From the NCBI RefSeq assembly GCF_902499335.1, contig NZ_CABVQK010000013.1, positions 222,883 to 286,882 of the forward strand: DNA of 64,000 nt, read 5' to 3'. Positions within the stretch are counted from its first letter, which is position 1. Every line of letters begins with the position of its first letter. Below are positions 20,211-29,544 of the stretch, in pieces. The translations under genes were made by a program, and so were the position numbers. Source of the stretch: Burkholderia lata (GTDB taxonomy: Bacteria; Pseudomonadota; Gammaproteobacteria; Burkholderiales; Burkholderiaceae). The notes under the pieces were generated by a model. The model was not told the DNA's origin and ran no database searches. It saw only the letters and a list, made by a program, of their open reading frames with translations.

Positions 20211-20528
20211 GTGCCTCCGGGTGTCGGACGACGATCGCAGGCCGTCGAAAGTGAGGGCATTATATAACCACCATAATACCAGTCAACGAACTGGTATTAG
20301 CGGTGCGGAAATCGCCGAAAGCCTTGCCCGGCAAGCGTTTTAGTTCCTATAAACCCTTTGTTTACAACGAAGTGCAGGATAGGGATTTACCCGGATTGGT
20401 ATGCAAGGGGACAGTTCCAGTGTGTGGTTCGGCCAGGTTTTGGGCGCGAATATGAGACCTGAATAGAACCAGTTGAGCCGACTGGTATGCATGGATGACG
20501 GCAGGCGCGCCGCCACCGCCACGGGGCG
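20211..20528. promoter_or_regulatory. nagR upstream region with repeated GGTAT half-sites
   Basis: About 318 bp without a gene between nagR and the 3' end of dnaE2, clearly AT-richer than the surroundings. It contains the dyad at 20275-20298 and two further half-sites, ATTGGTATG (20395-20403) and ACTGGTATG (20481-20489), suggesting extended or looped repressor binding. Confidence 0.6.
20275..20298. promoter_or_regulatory. NagR operator (perfect inverted repeat)
   Basis: AATACCAGT (20275-20283), six-base spacer, ACTGGTATT (20290-20298): a 9-bp perfect dyad about 65-90 bp upstream of the nagR start. Autoregulation of the nag operon is the likely purpose. Confidence 0.75.
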
Positions 20529-23500
20529 TCAATGGAATTCGCGGCTCGACGTGCGCAGGCCGCCCAGCAGCGGCGTCAGATCCTCGAAGTGCTGCACGAC
20601 GAGGTGCCTCACGTCGCTCGCGACCTGCCATACGCCGGACGCGGCAAGCAGCCGCGAATCGAGGGTTTCGCGGCGCTGCCGCGCGAGCAGCTCGGGCCGG
20701 ACGATCAGGTTCACGCAGCCCGTTTCATCCTCGAGCGTCATGAACATCACGCCTTTCGCGGTGCCCGGCATCTGCCGCGCGGTCACGAGCCCGCACGCGC
20801 GCGCGAGCCGGCCGTCGGGCCGGTCGTGCAGTTCGGCCGCGGACGACAGCCGCCGCGCGCGCAGCTCGGGCCGCAGCAGCGCGACGGGGTGGCGGTTCAG
20901 CGTGAGGCCGGTGGTGTGATAGTCGGCGAGGATATCGTCGGCTTCCGACGGCGCGCCGAGTGCGGGCTTCTCGGGCTCGTCGATCGGCGCGGTCGCGAGC
21001 AGGTCGCGTTCGGGGGCCGCGGCAACCGCTTGCCACAGCGCATCGCGGCGGTGGCCGGCGAGTGTCGCGAGCGCGTTCGCGGCGGCGAGCGCTTCGAGAT
21101 CGCGGCGCTCGAGCTGCGCGCGGCGTGCGAGGGTATCGACGTTGTCGAACCGGCCGGCCGCCGTGCGTGCGGCTTCGATGCGGCGTGCGGCGGCTTCGCC
21201 GAGACCGCGCACGAGCGACAGGCCGAGCCGCACGGCCGGCTGGCCGTGTGGAGGCGGCTGGTCGGGCAGCGCTTCGAGCGATGCTTCCCAGTTGCTTTGC
21301 GCCACGTCGATCGGCAGCACCTGCACGCCGTGCCGCTTCGCGTCCTGCACGAGTTGCGACGGCGGGTAGAAACCCATCGGCTGGCTGTTCAGCAGCGCGG
21401 CGAGGAAGATCGCCGGTTCGTGGCATTTGAGCCAGCTGCTGGCGTACGCGAGTTTCGCGAAGCTCGCTGCGTGGCTTTCGGGGAAACCGTAATCGCCGAA
21501 GCCCTTGATCTGCTCGAAGATCTGTTCGGCGAAGTCGGGCGGGTAATCGCGCTCGCGCATCCCGTCGACGATCTTGCTGTGATATTTCTCGAGATTGCCC
21601 TTGCGCTTCCACGCGGCCATCGCGCGGCGCAGTTGGTCGGCCTCGCCCGGTGTGAAACCGGCCGCGATCATCGCGATCTGCATCACCTGCTCCTGGAAGA
21701 TCGGCACGCCGTACGTGCGTTCGAGCGCGGGCTTCAATTCCTCCTTCGGATAACTGACCTTTTCGATTCCCTGGCGCCGCTTCAGATAGGGATGCACTGC
21801 CCCGCCCTGGATCGGCCCCGGCCGCACGATCGCAACCTCGATCACGAGATCGTAGTAAGTCCGCGGACGCAGGCGCGGCAGCATCGACATCTGCGCGCGC
21901 GATTCGATCTGGAACACGCCGACCGTGTCGGCACGACAGATCATGTCGTAGGTCGCCTTGTCATCCTGCGGAATGTGCTTCAGCGTGAACGGCTCGCCAT
22001 CCGGCTCCGGCGGCCCGCGCCACGCGGTGCGCATGTCGAATGCGCGATGCAGCGCCGACAGCATGCCGAGCGCGAGCACGTCGACCTTCATCAGCCCGAG
22101 CGCTTCGAGATCGTCCTTGTCCCACTGGATCACGCGCCGCCCGTCCATCGCCGCGTTCTCGACCGGCACGAGCCGCGTGAGCTTGCCGCGGCTGATCACG
22201 AAACCGCCCGAGTGCTGCGACAGGTGGCGCGGAAAATTCAGCAGCCGCGCGGCGAGCCGGGCCCACGCCAGGATGAGCGGCGTCTCGGGATCGAGCCCGA
22301 TCGTCGAGAATTGCTGCAGCAGGTCGCGACTGCCATCGAACCAGCGGTGCGCTTTCGCGACGCGATCGACCAGCATCGGATCGACGCCGAGCGCCTTGCC
22401 GGTTTCACGCAGCACGCCACGCGGGCGATAGGTCGAGACGGCGGCCGCAAGTGCGGCGCGGTTGTGCCCGTATTTTTCGTAGATATGCTGGATCACCTCT
22501 TCCCGGCGCTGATGCTCGAAGTCGACGTCGATATCGGGCGGCTCGCCTCGCTCCGCGCTGATGAAGCGTTCGAACAGCATCGTGCTCTGCTCGGGATTCA
22601 CCTCGGTGATGCCGAGGCAGAAGCAGACGACCGAGTTCGCCGCCGAGCCGCGCCCCTGGCACAGGATGTTCTGGCTGCGCGCGTATTTGACGATGTCGTA
22701 GACGGTCAGGAAGAACGGTTCGTAGCTCAGCTTCGCGATCAGGTCGAGTTCATACCGGATCTGCTTCGACACCTTCTCCGGCACACCTTGCGGATAGCGT
22801 GTGGCCGCCCCGGCCATGGTTTCCTGCTCCAGATAGCTCGTCGGCGTGAGCCCCTTCGGCACGATCTCGTCGGGATACTCGTAGCGAAGCGAGTCCAGTT
22901 TGAAATCGCATGTATCGAGAATCGTGCAGGTCTCCTCGATCTCCGCCGGCGAATACAGGTTCCCGATCCGGTTCCGCGCGCGCAGATGCTGTTCCGCATT
23001 CGGCGCAAGCGCATACCCGCACTCGGAAACCGGCATGCCGACGCGGATTGCCGTCATCACGTCCTGCAGCTCCTTGCACGAGCGCCGGTGCATCGTCACG
23101 TCGCCGAGCGCGACGATGCGCACGCCACGCCGCTCGCCGGCCGCACGAATCTCCTCGCGCTGCGCCCCGTCCAGCGCGCGCTGCAGTTGCACGAGCCCGA
23201 GCCGTGCACGTTCACCGAAGGTCGTGCGAAACCACGCGACCTGCGCATCGAGTACATCGGCACGCACCGGATACGTCGGCACGAGAATCGCGAAGCAGTC
23301 GGGCAGGCCGCGCAAGTGCGCAAACTCGGCAGGCGGCGCCGACAGCATCCTCGACGTCAGCTTGTAAGTGCCCTTCGGTGACTCCATCCGCCGCCACGAA
23401 ATCAGCTCGGACAGGTTGCCGTAGCCTTCACGATTCTGCGCAAGCAACACGAGCCCGAACGCCCCGGGGCCCGGATCGTGGCCGGGCGCGACTTCATCCG

Positions 23501-23735
23501 GCGTGACTTCGAAATACGAACCGATGACGAGCGGCAGCCCTTTCGCCTTCGCCGCGACATGCATGCGCGGCGCGCCGGCGAGCGAGCATTCGTCGGTGAT
23601 CGCAATCCCGCGATAGCCGAGCTCGAACGCGCGCTCGACCAGTTCCTCCGCATGCGACGCGCCATGCAGGAACGAAAAGTTCGAACGGCAGAACAACTCC
23701 GCGTAATCGGGCAGCCAGCTGAATTCCGCAACCAT
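20529..23735 (-). CDS. dnaE2: Error-prone DNA polymerase III alpha subunit (DnaE2/ImuC)
   Basis: A 1068-residue C-family polymerase used for translesion synthesis. The N-terminal PHP domain begins AELFCRSNFSFLHGASHAEELV. The polymerase core has QGRGSAANSVVCFCLGITEV and the catalytic acidic motif EPPDIDVDFEHQ near residues 395-405, then the FPRHLSQHSGGFVIS region. An HhH domain and a C-terminal OB fold (TAKGVMFMTLEDETGCVNLIV) follow. It is shorter than replicative DnaE and sits six bases after imuB, the usual ImuA-ImuB-DnaE2 mutasome arrangement. SOS control comes from the LexA box before imuA. Confidence 0.95.
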   Translation of the reverse strand: MVAEFSWLPDYAELFCRSNFSFLHGASHAEELVERAFELGYRGIAITDECSLAGAPRMHVAAKAKGLPLVIGSYFEVTPDEVAPGHDPGPGAFGLVLLAQNREGYGNLSELISWRRMESPKGTYKLTSRMLSAPPAEFAHLRGLPDCFAILVPTYPVRADVLDAQVAWFRTTFGERARLGLVQLQRALDGAQREEIRAAGERRGVRIVALGDVTMHRRSCKELQDVMTAIRVGMPVSECGYALAPNAEQHLRARNRIGNLYSPAEIEETCTILDTCDFKLDSLRYEYPDEIVPKGLTPTSYLEQETMAGAATRYPQGVPEKVSKQIRYELDLIAKLSYEPFFLTVYDIVKYARSQNILCQGRGSAANSVVCFCLGITEVNPEQSTMLFERFISAERGEPPDIDVDFEHQRREEVIQHIYEKYGHNRAALAAAVSTYRPRGVLRETGKALGVDPMLVDRVAKAHRWFDGSRDLLQQFSTIGLDPETPLILAWARLAARLLNFPRHLSQHSGGFVISRGKLTRLVPVENAAMDGRRVIQWDKDDLEALGLMKVDVLALGMLSALHRAFDMRTAWRGPPEPDGEPFTLKHIPQDDKATYDMICRADTVGVFQIESRAQMSMLPRLRPRTYYDLVIEVAIVRPGPIQGGAVHPYLKRRQGIEKVSYPKEELKPALERTYGVPIFQEQVMQIAMIAAGFTPGEADQLRRAMAAWKRKGNLEKYHSKIVDGMRERDYPPDFAEQIFEQIKGFGDYGFPESHAASFAKLAYASSWLKCHEPAIFLAALLNSQPMGFYPPSQLVQDAKRHGVQVLPIDVAQSNWEASLEALPDQPPPHGQPAVRLGLSLVRGLGEAAARRIEAARTAAGRFDNVDTLARRAQLERRDLEALAAANALATLAGHRRDALWQAVAAAPERDLLATAPIDEPEKPALGAPSEADDILADYHTTGLTLNRHPVALLRPELRARRLSSAAELHDRPDGRLARACGLVTARQMPGTAKGVMFMTLEDETGCVNLIVRPELLARQRRETLDSRLLAASGVWQVASDVRHLVVQHFEDLTPLLGGLRTSSREFH

Positions 23736-23741
23736 TGCCGT

Positions 23742-25229
23742 TCACCCGAACAGGCCGTGCAGGAACCAGCGCGGCTCGGCCTCGCTCCCCGCCCGCTCCT
23801 TGAACACCCAGTAGCACGCACCGGCCTCGTCTTGCGCAACGCAGTAATCGCGCGCGGCGAGCTGACCGTCGAACCACCCGGCCTCGATCCGCTCCACCGA
23901 CGACATCATCCTCAGCGGCGTATGAAATACCGGCCGCTCCCCGCGCATCAACAGCGGCAGCGGCTCCGCCAGTAACCACGCGGGCCTCGGTGGCACGGCC
24001 GGCGGCCCGGCAGCCGGCTTGCCGGCCTGCGCATCGAGCGGCAGCCAGCGGTTCGCAGCCTCGGGCCGGTGATCGGCAACGGGCGCCGCGCGCAGCACGT
24101 TGTCCGCGCCAAGCCGCGCAACCAGCAGTTCGAACAGCCGCGCACGCGTCTCGCGCGTGCCGCCCGGCTCGGGGAAAAGATCGTCGGCCGGCGGCGCGAC
24201 CGATTCGACGCGCGTGGCCTTCAGACGTACCGCAATCACCGCGGCCGGCAACTCGACACGCGCGAGCCGCTCGCCGAGCAGCCGCATGAAATGCGTTTCA
24301 TCGCGCACGGGCGACGCGAACGCGAGCTCGAGCGGCGTCGGCGGCACGGCCTGGCGGCCGCGCTCGTGTTCGAGATCGAACGTCATCGCGGCCAGCGACA
24401 GGTGCCGCGCGGCCAGCCAGCCGCAGAGCTGCACGACGAGCCGCCGCGCGGCGAACAGCACGGCTTCCGCGTATTCGACACGCTCCGGCAATTCGAGCCG
24501 CACGTCGAACACCGGCGGCACCGCCATCCACGCAAGCGGCTCGACCGCATCGCCGTACGCTCGATCGAGCGCGGCCAGCAACGCCGGGCCGCAGCGGCGC
24601 TGCAGCCCCGCGCGCGGCAGGCCGCGCAGATCGGCGAGCGTGCGACAGCCGAGGCCGTCGAACCAGCCCGCATACGGACGCGCATCGGGCAGCAGCACAC
24701 AGGGCAGCCTGTCGAGCGCGCGGACAAGCGAGGCCGGGCTCGCGACGCGGCGCCGGATGCGGGCACGGGCCGACACACGCGCGAGCAGCCACGCGCCGCC
24801 CCCGGTCGGCGCGGCGGACAGGCGTGCCGCATAGCCGAGCGCCGCGAGCGTCGCGCGTACCTGACGGCACAGCGACGGCAACCCGCCGAACAAGCGCAGG
24901 CTCGGGCCGACGTCGACGAGCAGCGTGGCTTCGTCGTCGAGCGCGACGCACGGCGAGAAGCGCAGCAACGCGAGCGCGACCGCGCGCAGCGCATCGGCTT
25001 CGCGCGCGGGATCGCGTTCGACGAGCTGCGTGTGCGGCGCGAGCGTGAGCACGCCGCCGCGCTTCATGCCTGCACGCACGCCCTGCCGGCGCGCGGCCGC
25101 ATCGGCGATCAGCACGACACCCTGCTCGAGCACCGCACAGCCGGTGCCGCCGGCCTCGCCGTCAGACGGAGGCGCGACGCACACGTCGAGCGGCAGGCGC
25201 GGCAGATGGATGCCGAGCAAGACGCGCAT
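23742..25229 (-). CDS. imuB: ImuB, catalytically inactive Y-family polymerase-like mutasome subunit
   Basis: A 495-residue Y-family relative. It begins MRVLLGIHLPRLPLDVCV, where active Y-family enzymes have an acidic metal-binding residue in an HVDMD-type motif. Here that motif is missing, as expected for ImuB, which acts as an adaptor to the beta clamp and DnaE2. The thumb and little-finger-like parts (YAGWFDGLGCRTLADLRGLPRAGL, LELPERVEYAEAVLFAARRLV) are recognisable. The start overlaps the 3' end of imuA by 68 bp. Confidence 0.9.
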   Translation of the reverse strand: MRVLLGIHLPRLPLDVCVAPPSDGEAGGTGCAVLEQGVVLIADAAARRQGVRAGMKRGGVLTLAPHTQLVERDPAREADALRAVALALLRFSPCVALDDEATLLVDVGPSLRLFGGLPSLCRQVRATLAALGYAARLSAAPTGGGAWLLARVSARARIRRRVASPASLVRALDRLPCVLLPDARPYAGWFDGLGCRTLADLRGLPRAGLQRRCGPALLAALDRAYGDAVEPLAWMAVPPVFDVRLELPERVEYAEAVLFAARRLVVQLCGWLAARHLSLAAMTFDLEHERGRQAVPPTPLELAFASPVRDETHFMRLLGERLARVELPAAVIAVRLKATRVESVAPPADDLFPEPGGTRETRARLFELLVARLGADNVLRAAPVADHRPEAANRWLPLDAQAGKPAAGPPAVPPRPAWLLAEPLPLLMRGERPVFHTPLRMMSSVERIEAGWFDGQLAARDYCVAQDEAGACYWVFKERAGSEAEPRWFLHGLFG

Positions 25230-25869
25230 AGCGGCTCTCCACGATGGGCGACGGCAGATCGAGCACGAGCGGCTCGCTGCGGGCGGGGCCGCGACGCTTG
25301 ACGATGTCGAGCGACACGCCGCCCGGCACCGGGTACAGCGCGACCCGCAGCACGGCCGGCGACGGTTGCCGCTCGGCCGACAGCGGGCGCAGCATCACGA
25401 ACAGCGTGTCGCCCGTGCGCGCGGCCGCGAGATGCAGGCGCCGCAGCGCATCGGGCCGCGCGTCCTGCCACAGCAGCAGCGCGCCGCAACAACCGGTCTT
25501 GAGCGCCTGCTCGGCGGCCCACAGCGCATCCGTGTGGCTACCCGCGCGCAGCCACAGCAGCGCATCGGCCGGCACGCCGAGACTGGCGAGCGCGGTCGCA
25601 TGCGGCGACTGCGGCGGCGCGACGAGCGCGAGTGGCCGCCGGACGCTGACGGTGCGTGCGAGCGCGGGCGCGAGCAGCCGCATCTCGCCGCAGCCCGGCT
25701 GCGCGGTCAGCAGTTCGACGAGCCCGCCGACCGGCCAGCCGCCGCCCGGCAGCTCGGCCGACAGCGGTGCGAAACCGGTCTCGATCGTGCGCGGACCGCC
25801 GCGAGCGAGCTGCGAGCCGCGCCAAAGCGATGGATGAAGGGATTCGGGAGAAATGGAGGATGCGAGCAT
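25162..25869 (-). CDS. imuA: ImuA, RecA-like mutasome accessory protein
   Basis: A 235-residue RecA/SulA-like protein that is the first gene of the imuA-imuB-dnaE2 cassette. It has ELPGGGWPVGGLVELLTAQPGCGEMRLLAPALA, matching the RecA-like core with a degenerate P-loop, and LLWQDARPDALRRLHLAA later. The ATG at 25869 (MLASSISPESLHP) is preferred over an in-frame GTG at 25881 because the extra residues would run into the LexA box region; no strong Shine-Dalgarno is visible for either. The protein is thought to recruit the mutasome to RecA. Confidence 0.87.
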   Translation of the reverse strand: MLASSISPESLHPSLWRGSQLARGGPRTIETGFAPLSAELPGGGWPVGGLVELLTAQPGCGEMRLLAPALARTVSVRRPLALVAPPQSPHATALASLGVPADALLWLRAGSHTDALWAAEQALKTGCCGALLLWQDARPDALRRLHLAAARTGDTLFVMLRPLSAERQPSPAVLRVALYPVPGGVSLDIVKRRGPARSEPLVLDLPSPIVESRYARLARHPSAAPAARRVRRASV

Positions 25870-25883
25870 GACGCCACCCACAA

Positions 25884-25899
25884 CTGTATGGATATACAG
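25884..25899 (-). promoter_or_regulatory. LexA (SOS) box of imuA-imuB-dnaE2
   Basis: CTGT-ATGGATAT-ACAG matches CTGT-N8-ACAG exactly, in an AT-rich pocket 15 bp before the imuA start. A TTGCCA (minus strand, near 25906-25911) may be the -35. This predicts damage-inducible expression of the mutasome. Confidence 0.92.
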
Positions 25900-26096
25900 T
25901 ATATGGCAATGCGCTCGCGTCGCACAGCACCGGTGCGAAACCGGTTTTCGTCAGAGGAAAAACGACGGGAAAGCCGGCGCGGCAGTAATGTTACGCCACG
26001 CCGGAGCGGGCGTGGCCGGGTCGTGCCTGCACGCCGCCCCGCGAGCCAACCGGCACGATGCGGTCCCCCGCACCGCGCCGGCCCGCCGGCTGCCCG

Positions 26097-26891
26097 TCAG
26101 CCGAGCAGCAACGCGTCGTCGTCGAGCTGCTCGTGACGCACCTTCTCGAACATCTGCAGCAGGTCCGGCACGTCGAGCCCCTTGCGCGCGTCGCCCGACA
26201 CGTCGAGCACGACCTGCCCCTGGTGCAGCATCACCGTGCGGTCGCCGTAGTCGAGCGCCTGCCGCATGCTGTGCGTGACCATCATCGTCGTCAGCTTGCT
26301 CTCGGCGACGATGCGCGCGGTCAGCTCCAGCACGAACGCGGCCGTCTTCGGATCGAGCGCGGCCGTGTGCTCGTCGAGCAGCAGGATCCGCGACGGCCGC
26401 AGCGACGCCATCAACAGGCTCACCGCCTGCCGCTGGCCGCCCGACAGCAGCCCGATCCGGTCGGTCAGCCGGTTCTCGAGGCCGAGGTTCAGGAGCCGCA
26501 ACTTGTCGCGGAACAGCTCGCGCGACGGCCGGTCGAGCGCGGCCCGAAAGCCGCGCCGCGCACCGCGCGCCATCGCGAGCGCCATGTTCTCCTCGATCGT
26601 CAGCGCCTCGCAGGTGCCGGCCATCGGATCCTGGAACACGCGCGCGACGAGGTGCGCGCGATCCCACGCGGCCTTGCGCGTGACGTCCGTGCCGTCGATC
26701 GAGATGCGTCCCGCATCGACGGCCTGGTCGCCGCTGACCGCATTGAGGAAGGTCGACTTGCCGGCGCCGTTCGAGCCGATCACCGCGACGAACTGGCCGT
26801 CGGGAATCTCGAGCGACAGCCCGCGCAGCGCGCGCGTCTCGATCGGCGTGCCGGGATTGAACGTGAGTTTCAGGTCTTGTGCGGACAGCAT
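26097..26891 (-). CDS. ABC transporter ATP-binding protein (TrpZ-like)
   Basis: A 264-residue ATPase. Walker A is GSNGAGKST (about residues 39-47), the signature is LLSGGQRQAVSLL, Walker B is RILLLDEHTAALDP, and the switch His is in MVTHSMRQAL. It follows the permease gene by one base and the substrate-binding gene further upstream. The trio matches the TrpX-TrpY-TrpZ-type transporters, which have been linked to aromatic amino acids in some bacteria. The substrate here is not proven. Confidence 0.88.
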   Translation of the reverse strand: MLSAQDLKLTFNPGTPIETRALRGLSLEIPDGQFVAVIGSNGAGKSTFLNAVSGDQAVDAGRISIDGTDVTRKAAWDRAHLVARVFQDPMAGTCEALTIEENMALAMARGARRGFRAALDRPSRELFRDKLRLLNLGLENRLTDRIGLLSGGQRQAVSLLMASLRPSRILLLDEHTAALDPKTAAFVLELTARIVAESKLTTMMVTHSMRQALDYGDRTVMLHQGQVVLDVSGDARKGLDVPDLLQMFEKVRHEQLDDDALLLG

Positions 26892-26892
26892 G

Positions 26893-27789
26893 TCAGGCCC
26901 CTCCGTTCTTGCGCGCGAACAGCTTCTTGCGCGTCGCCGGCAGCACCAGCGCGATCGTGACGAGCGCGGCCGTCACGAGGTTCAGATCCTGCGCCTTCAG
27001 CCCGATGAATTCGCTGTTGAGCGCAAGCGCGATGAAGAAGCGGTAGACGATCGCGCCGAGCACGACGGCGAGCGTCGTCAGCACGAGCCGGCGCGCCGGC
27101 AGCAGCGTTTCGCCGATGATCACCGCGGCCAGCCCGATGACGATCGTGCCGATCCCCATCGAGATATCCGCGCCGCCCTGCGTCTGCGCGAACAACGCGC
27201 CGGCGAGTGCGACGAGCGCGTTCGACAGCGCCATCCCCGCGAGCGTCGCGCGGCCGGTCGCGATGCCTTGCGCACGCGCCATCCGCGGATTCGCGCCGGT
27301 CGCGCGCATTGCGAGGCCGAGCTGCGACGAGAAGAACCAGTCGAGGCCCAGCTTCGCGACCACGACGACGATCGCGAGCAGCGCCGGGCGCAGCACGTAG
27401 TCGGGCATCCAGTCGGGCTGCAGCACGGTGAAGAGGGTCGGCTCGGTGATGAGCGGCACGTTCGGCCGGCCCATGATCCGCAGGTTCACCGAATAGAGCG
27501 CGATCATCATCAGGATACTGGCGAGCAGGTCCATGATCTTCAGGCGCACGTTGAGCCAGCCGGTGATGAAGCCGGCCGCCGCGCCCGCGACGATCGCGAT
27601 GCAGGTCGAGCTGAACGGGTCGTAGCCGGCGGAGATCAGCGTCGCGGCCACGGCGCCGCCGAGCGGAAAGCTGCCGTCGACGGTGAGGTCGGGGAAGTTG
27701 AGGATGCGGAACGAGATCAGCACCCCGAGGGCGACGAGACTGAAGATCAGGCCGATCTCCAGGGCGCCCAGTAACGAGAACAGAGACAT
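26893..27789 (-). CDS. ABC transporter permease (TrpY-like)
   Basis: A 298-residue membrane protein of the branched-chain-amino-acid permease-like superfamily. It has many hydrophobic spans, for example LLGALEIGLIFSLVALGVLI and VDGSFPLGGAVAATLI, with the NLRIMGRPNVPLI loop, and ends in a basic tail. It stands between the substrate-binding and ATPase genes and probably forms a homodimeric channel. Confidence 0.87.
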   Translation of the reverse strand: MSLFSLLGALEIGLIFSLVALGVLISFRILNFPDLTVDGSFPLGGAVAATLISAGYDPFSSTCIAIVAGAAAGFITGWLNVRLKIMDLLASILMMIALYSVNLRIMGRPNVPLITEPTLFTVLQPDWMPDYVLRPALLAIVVVVAKLGLDWFFSSQLGLAMRATGANPRMARAQGIATGRATLAGMALSNALVALAGALFAQTQGGADISMGIGTIVIGLAAVIIGETLLPARRLVLTTLAVVLGAIVYRFFIALALNSEFIGLKAQDLNLVTAALVTIALVLPATRKKLFARKNGGA

Positions 27790-27804
27790 GATGGGGAAAT
27801 CCTG

Positions 27805-27885
27805 TTGCTTCCCGGCCGGACGTGTACGGCCGGGCGAAGCGAACGGGCGGCCCCGGGTGGGAGCCGCCCGTCCGGCGGTGTCGTT
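27805..27885 (-). promoter_or_regulatory. Two GC-rich hairpins between substrate-binding and permease genes
   Basis: GCTTCCCGGCCG pairs with CGGCCGGG-GAAGC (27807-27840, one bulge), and ACGGGCGGC pairs with GCCGCCCGT just beyond. There is no T run, so these look like mRNA-stabilising or partial-termination structures that would raise expression of the upstream substrate-binding gene over the permease. Confidence 0.5.
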
Positions 27886-27928
27886 CAGGCCCGGATCGGG
27901 CCCGCAAGCGCAGCGGTCGGGCCGCGGC

Positions 27929-28894
27929 TTACTTGATGACCGTCTTCGCGTCCTTGAGCAGATCCGGCGACAGCGTCACGCCCTGCTTCGCGGCCGCGCC
28001 CGTGTTCGCGAACAACTCGAGGTTGCTGCTCGTTTCCGACGCGATCGCGCCCGGCTTCTCGCCCTTCAGGATGCGCGCGACGACCTTGCCCGTCTGGCGG
28101 CCGAGGTCGCCGTAGTTGATGCCGAGCGCCGCGATGCCGCCGCGCTTCACGCTGTCGGTGTCGCCGGCGACGAGCGGGATCTTCGCTTCGTTCGCAACCT
28201 TCACGAGCGCTTCGTACGCGGACACGACGTTGTTGTCGGTGTTCGTGTAGATCACGTCGACCTTGCCGATCAGGCTCTTCGCGGCCGGGCCGATGTCGAC
28301 GGTACGCGGTGCGGCCGCTTCCTTGAGCGTCATCCCCTGCTTCGCGAGGATCGCCTTGAGCTCCTTCACGACGACGACCGAGTTCGCCTCGCCCGGGTTG
28401 TAGACCATGCCGACCGTCTTCGCATTCGGCACGACGCGCTTGATCAGCGCGACCTGGCGATCGAGCGGCAGCTTGTCGGACACGCCCGTCACGTTGGTGC
28501 CCGACGCGCCCCAGCCCTTCACGAGCTGCGCGGCGACCGGATCGGTGACGCCCGAATAGACGACCGGCACGCTCTTCGTCGATGCAACCACCGCCTGCGC
28601 GGCCGGCGTCGCGATCGCGACGATCACGTCGGGCTGGTCGCCGACGAACTTGCGCGCGATCTGCGCGGCCGTGCCCGTGTTGCCCTGCGCGCTCTGGTAT
28701 TCCCACTTGAGCTTGTCGTCGCCGTAACCTTCCGCCTTCAGCTCGGCGCGCACGCCGTCGCGGATCGCGTCGAGCGCCGGGTGATCGACGATCGACAGCA
28801 CCTTGACGGTCTGTGCGTGCGCGGCACCTGCCAGCGCGAGTGCGGCCACGCCGGCCGTGATCGAACGGATCGCGAAAGTCTTGAAACGCTTCAT
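27929..28894 (-). CDS. ABC transporter substrate-binding protein (TrpX-like, pfam ABC_sub_bind)
   Basis: A 321-residue exported protein: signal peptide MKRFKTFAIRSITAGVAALA...GAAHA, then two Rossmann-like lobes. Typical family segments are SIVDHPALDAIRDGVRAEL, QPDVIVAIATPAAQAVV, VVYSGVTDPVAAQLV, GVSDKLPLDRQVALIK, VDVIYTNTDNNVVSAYEAL and RGGIAALGINYGDLGRQTG. The GGGGGAGA site precedes the ATG. It is the first gene of its operon. Ligand unknown; aromatic amino acids or nucleosides are possible. Confidence 0.88.
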   Translation of the reverse strand: MKRFKTFAIRSITAGVAALALAGAAHAQTVKVLSIVDHPALDAIRDGVRAELKAEGYGDDKLKWEYQSAQGNTGTAAQIARKFVGDQPDVIVAIATPAAQAVVASTKSVPVVYSGVTDPVAAQLVKGWGASGTNVTGVSDKLPLDRQVALIKRVVPNAKTVGMVYNPGEANSVVVVKELKAILAKQGMTLKEAAAPRTVDIGPAAKSLIGKVDVIYTNTDNNVVSAYEALVKVANEAKIPLVAGDTDSVKRGGIAALGINYGDLGRQTGKVVARILKGEKPGAIASETSSNLELFANTGAAAKQGVTLSPDLLKDAKTVIK

Positions 28895-29217
28895 GGGTGT
28901 GTCTCCCCCGTATTGTGTCGGTTCTGGATGATGGATTCCCGCCGCCGTCGGGCGGGCGCCGCCATGCGTGCGACGCAGTGGCAGCCGGCCCGCGCACGCT
29001 CCGGGAAAGCGTGCAGCGGCGAACGCACGAGGATACCATTTCCGCAGACCACCGCCTGACTCCGCGCTTTCGCATCACGCCCCGAATCGCAGCGCCCGCC
29101 GACGCCCGCGAAGCCCGGCCGGCGGCGGTTCCCGCCGGCCCCGGCGCAACGCGTCAGCCGTGCTCGCGGCTTTACGTTATGCTGTCGGCCGACCCAGTCC
29201 ACGCCATCGGAGGGCAC
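28895..29217. other. Gene-free region between divergent units
   Basis: About 320 bp that must hold the promoter of the leftward ABC operon and that of the small rightward gene (TATGCT near 29178 is a candidate -10). It is GC-rich with inverted G/C tracts near 28940-28960 and 29115-29150. No recognisable operator was seen. Confidence 0.4.
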
Positions 29218-29526
29218 ATGAAACGGGGGATCCGAGCCATCGCATTCGCGGCCGTCGCGCTGGCGCTGCCGGGTGCGGCGTTCGCGCTGACCGACGGCAG
29301 TGCGCAATACGACGACTGCATGCTCAATGCGCTGCGCGAAAGCCGCAACGGCGCGGCGGCCCAGTTGATTCAGCGCTCGTGCGACGCGCTGTATCGCAAC
29401 AACGCGATGCTGCTGCCGCGCGAGCGGCGCTTTCACGAGTGCGTCGTGCAGTCGCTGCCGGGCGTGCGCGACAACTATGCGATCCAGCAGATCATGTCGA
29501 TCTGCTCGCGGCGCGGCGAGATGTGA
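29218..29526 (+). CDS. Small exported four-cysteine protein
   Basis: A 102-residue protein with a signal peptide (MKRGIRAIAFAAVALALPGAAFA) and a mature domain with exactly four cysteines: YDDCMLNAL, IQRSCDALY, FHECVVQS and MSICSRRG. The spacing suggests two disulfides in a small helical hairpin. It resembles the VF_A0006-type four-cysteine family, whose function is unknown. The ATG at 29218 follows GGAGGGCAC. Confidence 0.65.
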   Translation: MKRGIRAIAFAAVALALPGAAFALTDGSAQYDDCMLNALRESRNGAAAQLIQRSCDALYRNNAMLLPRERRFHECVVQSLPGVRDNYAIQQIMSICSRRGEM

Positions 29527-29544
29527 GGGTGCGGCGCGCGCCTG

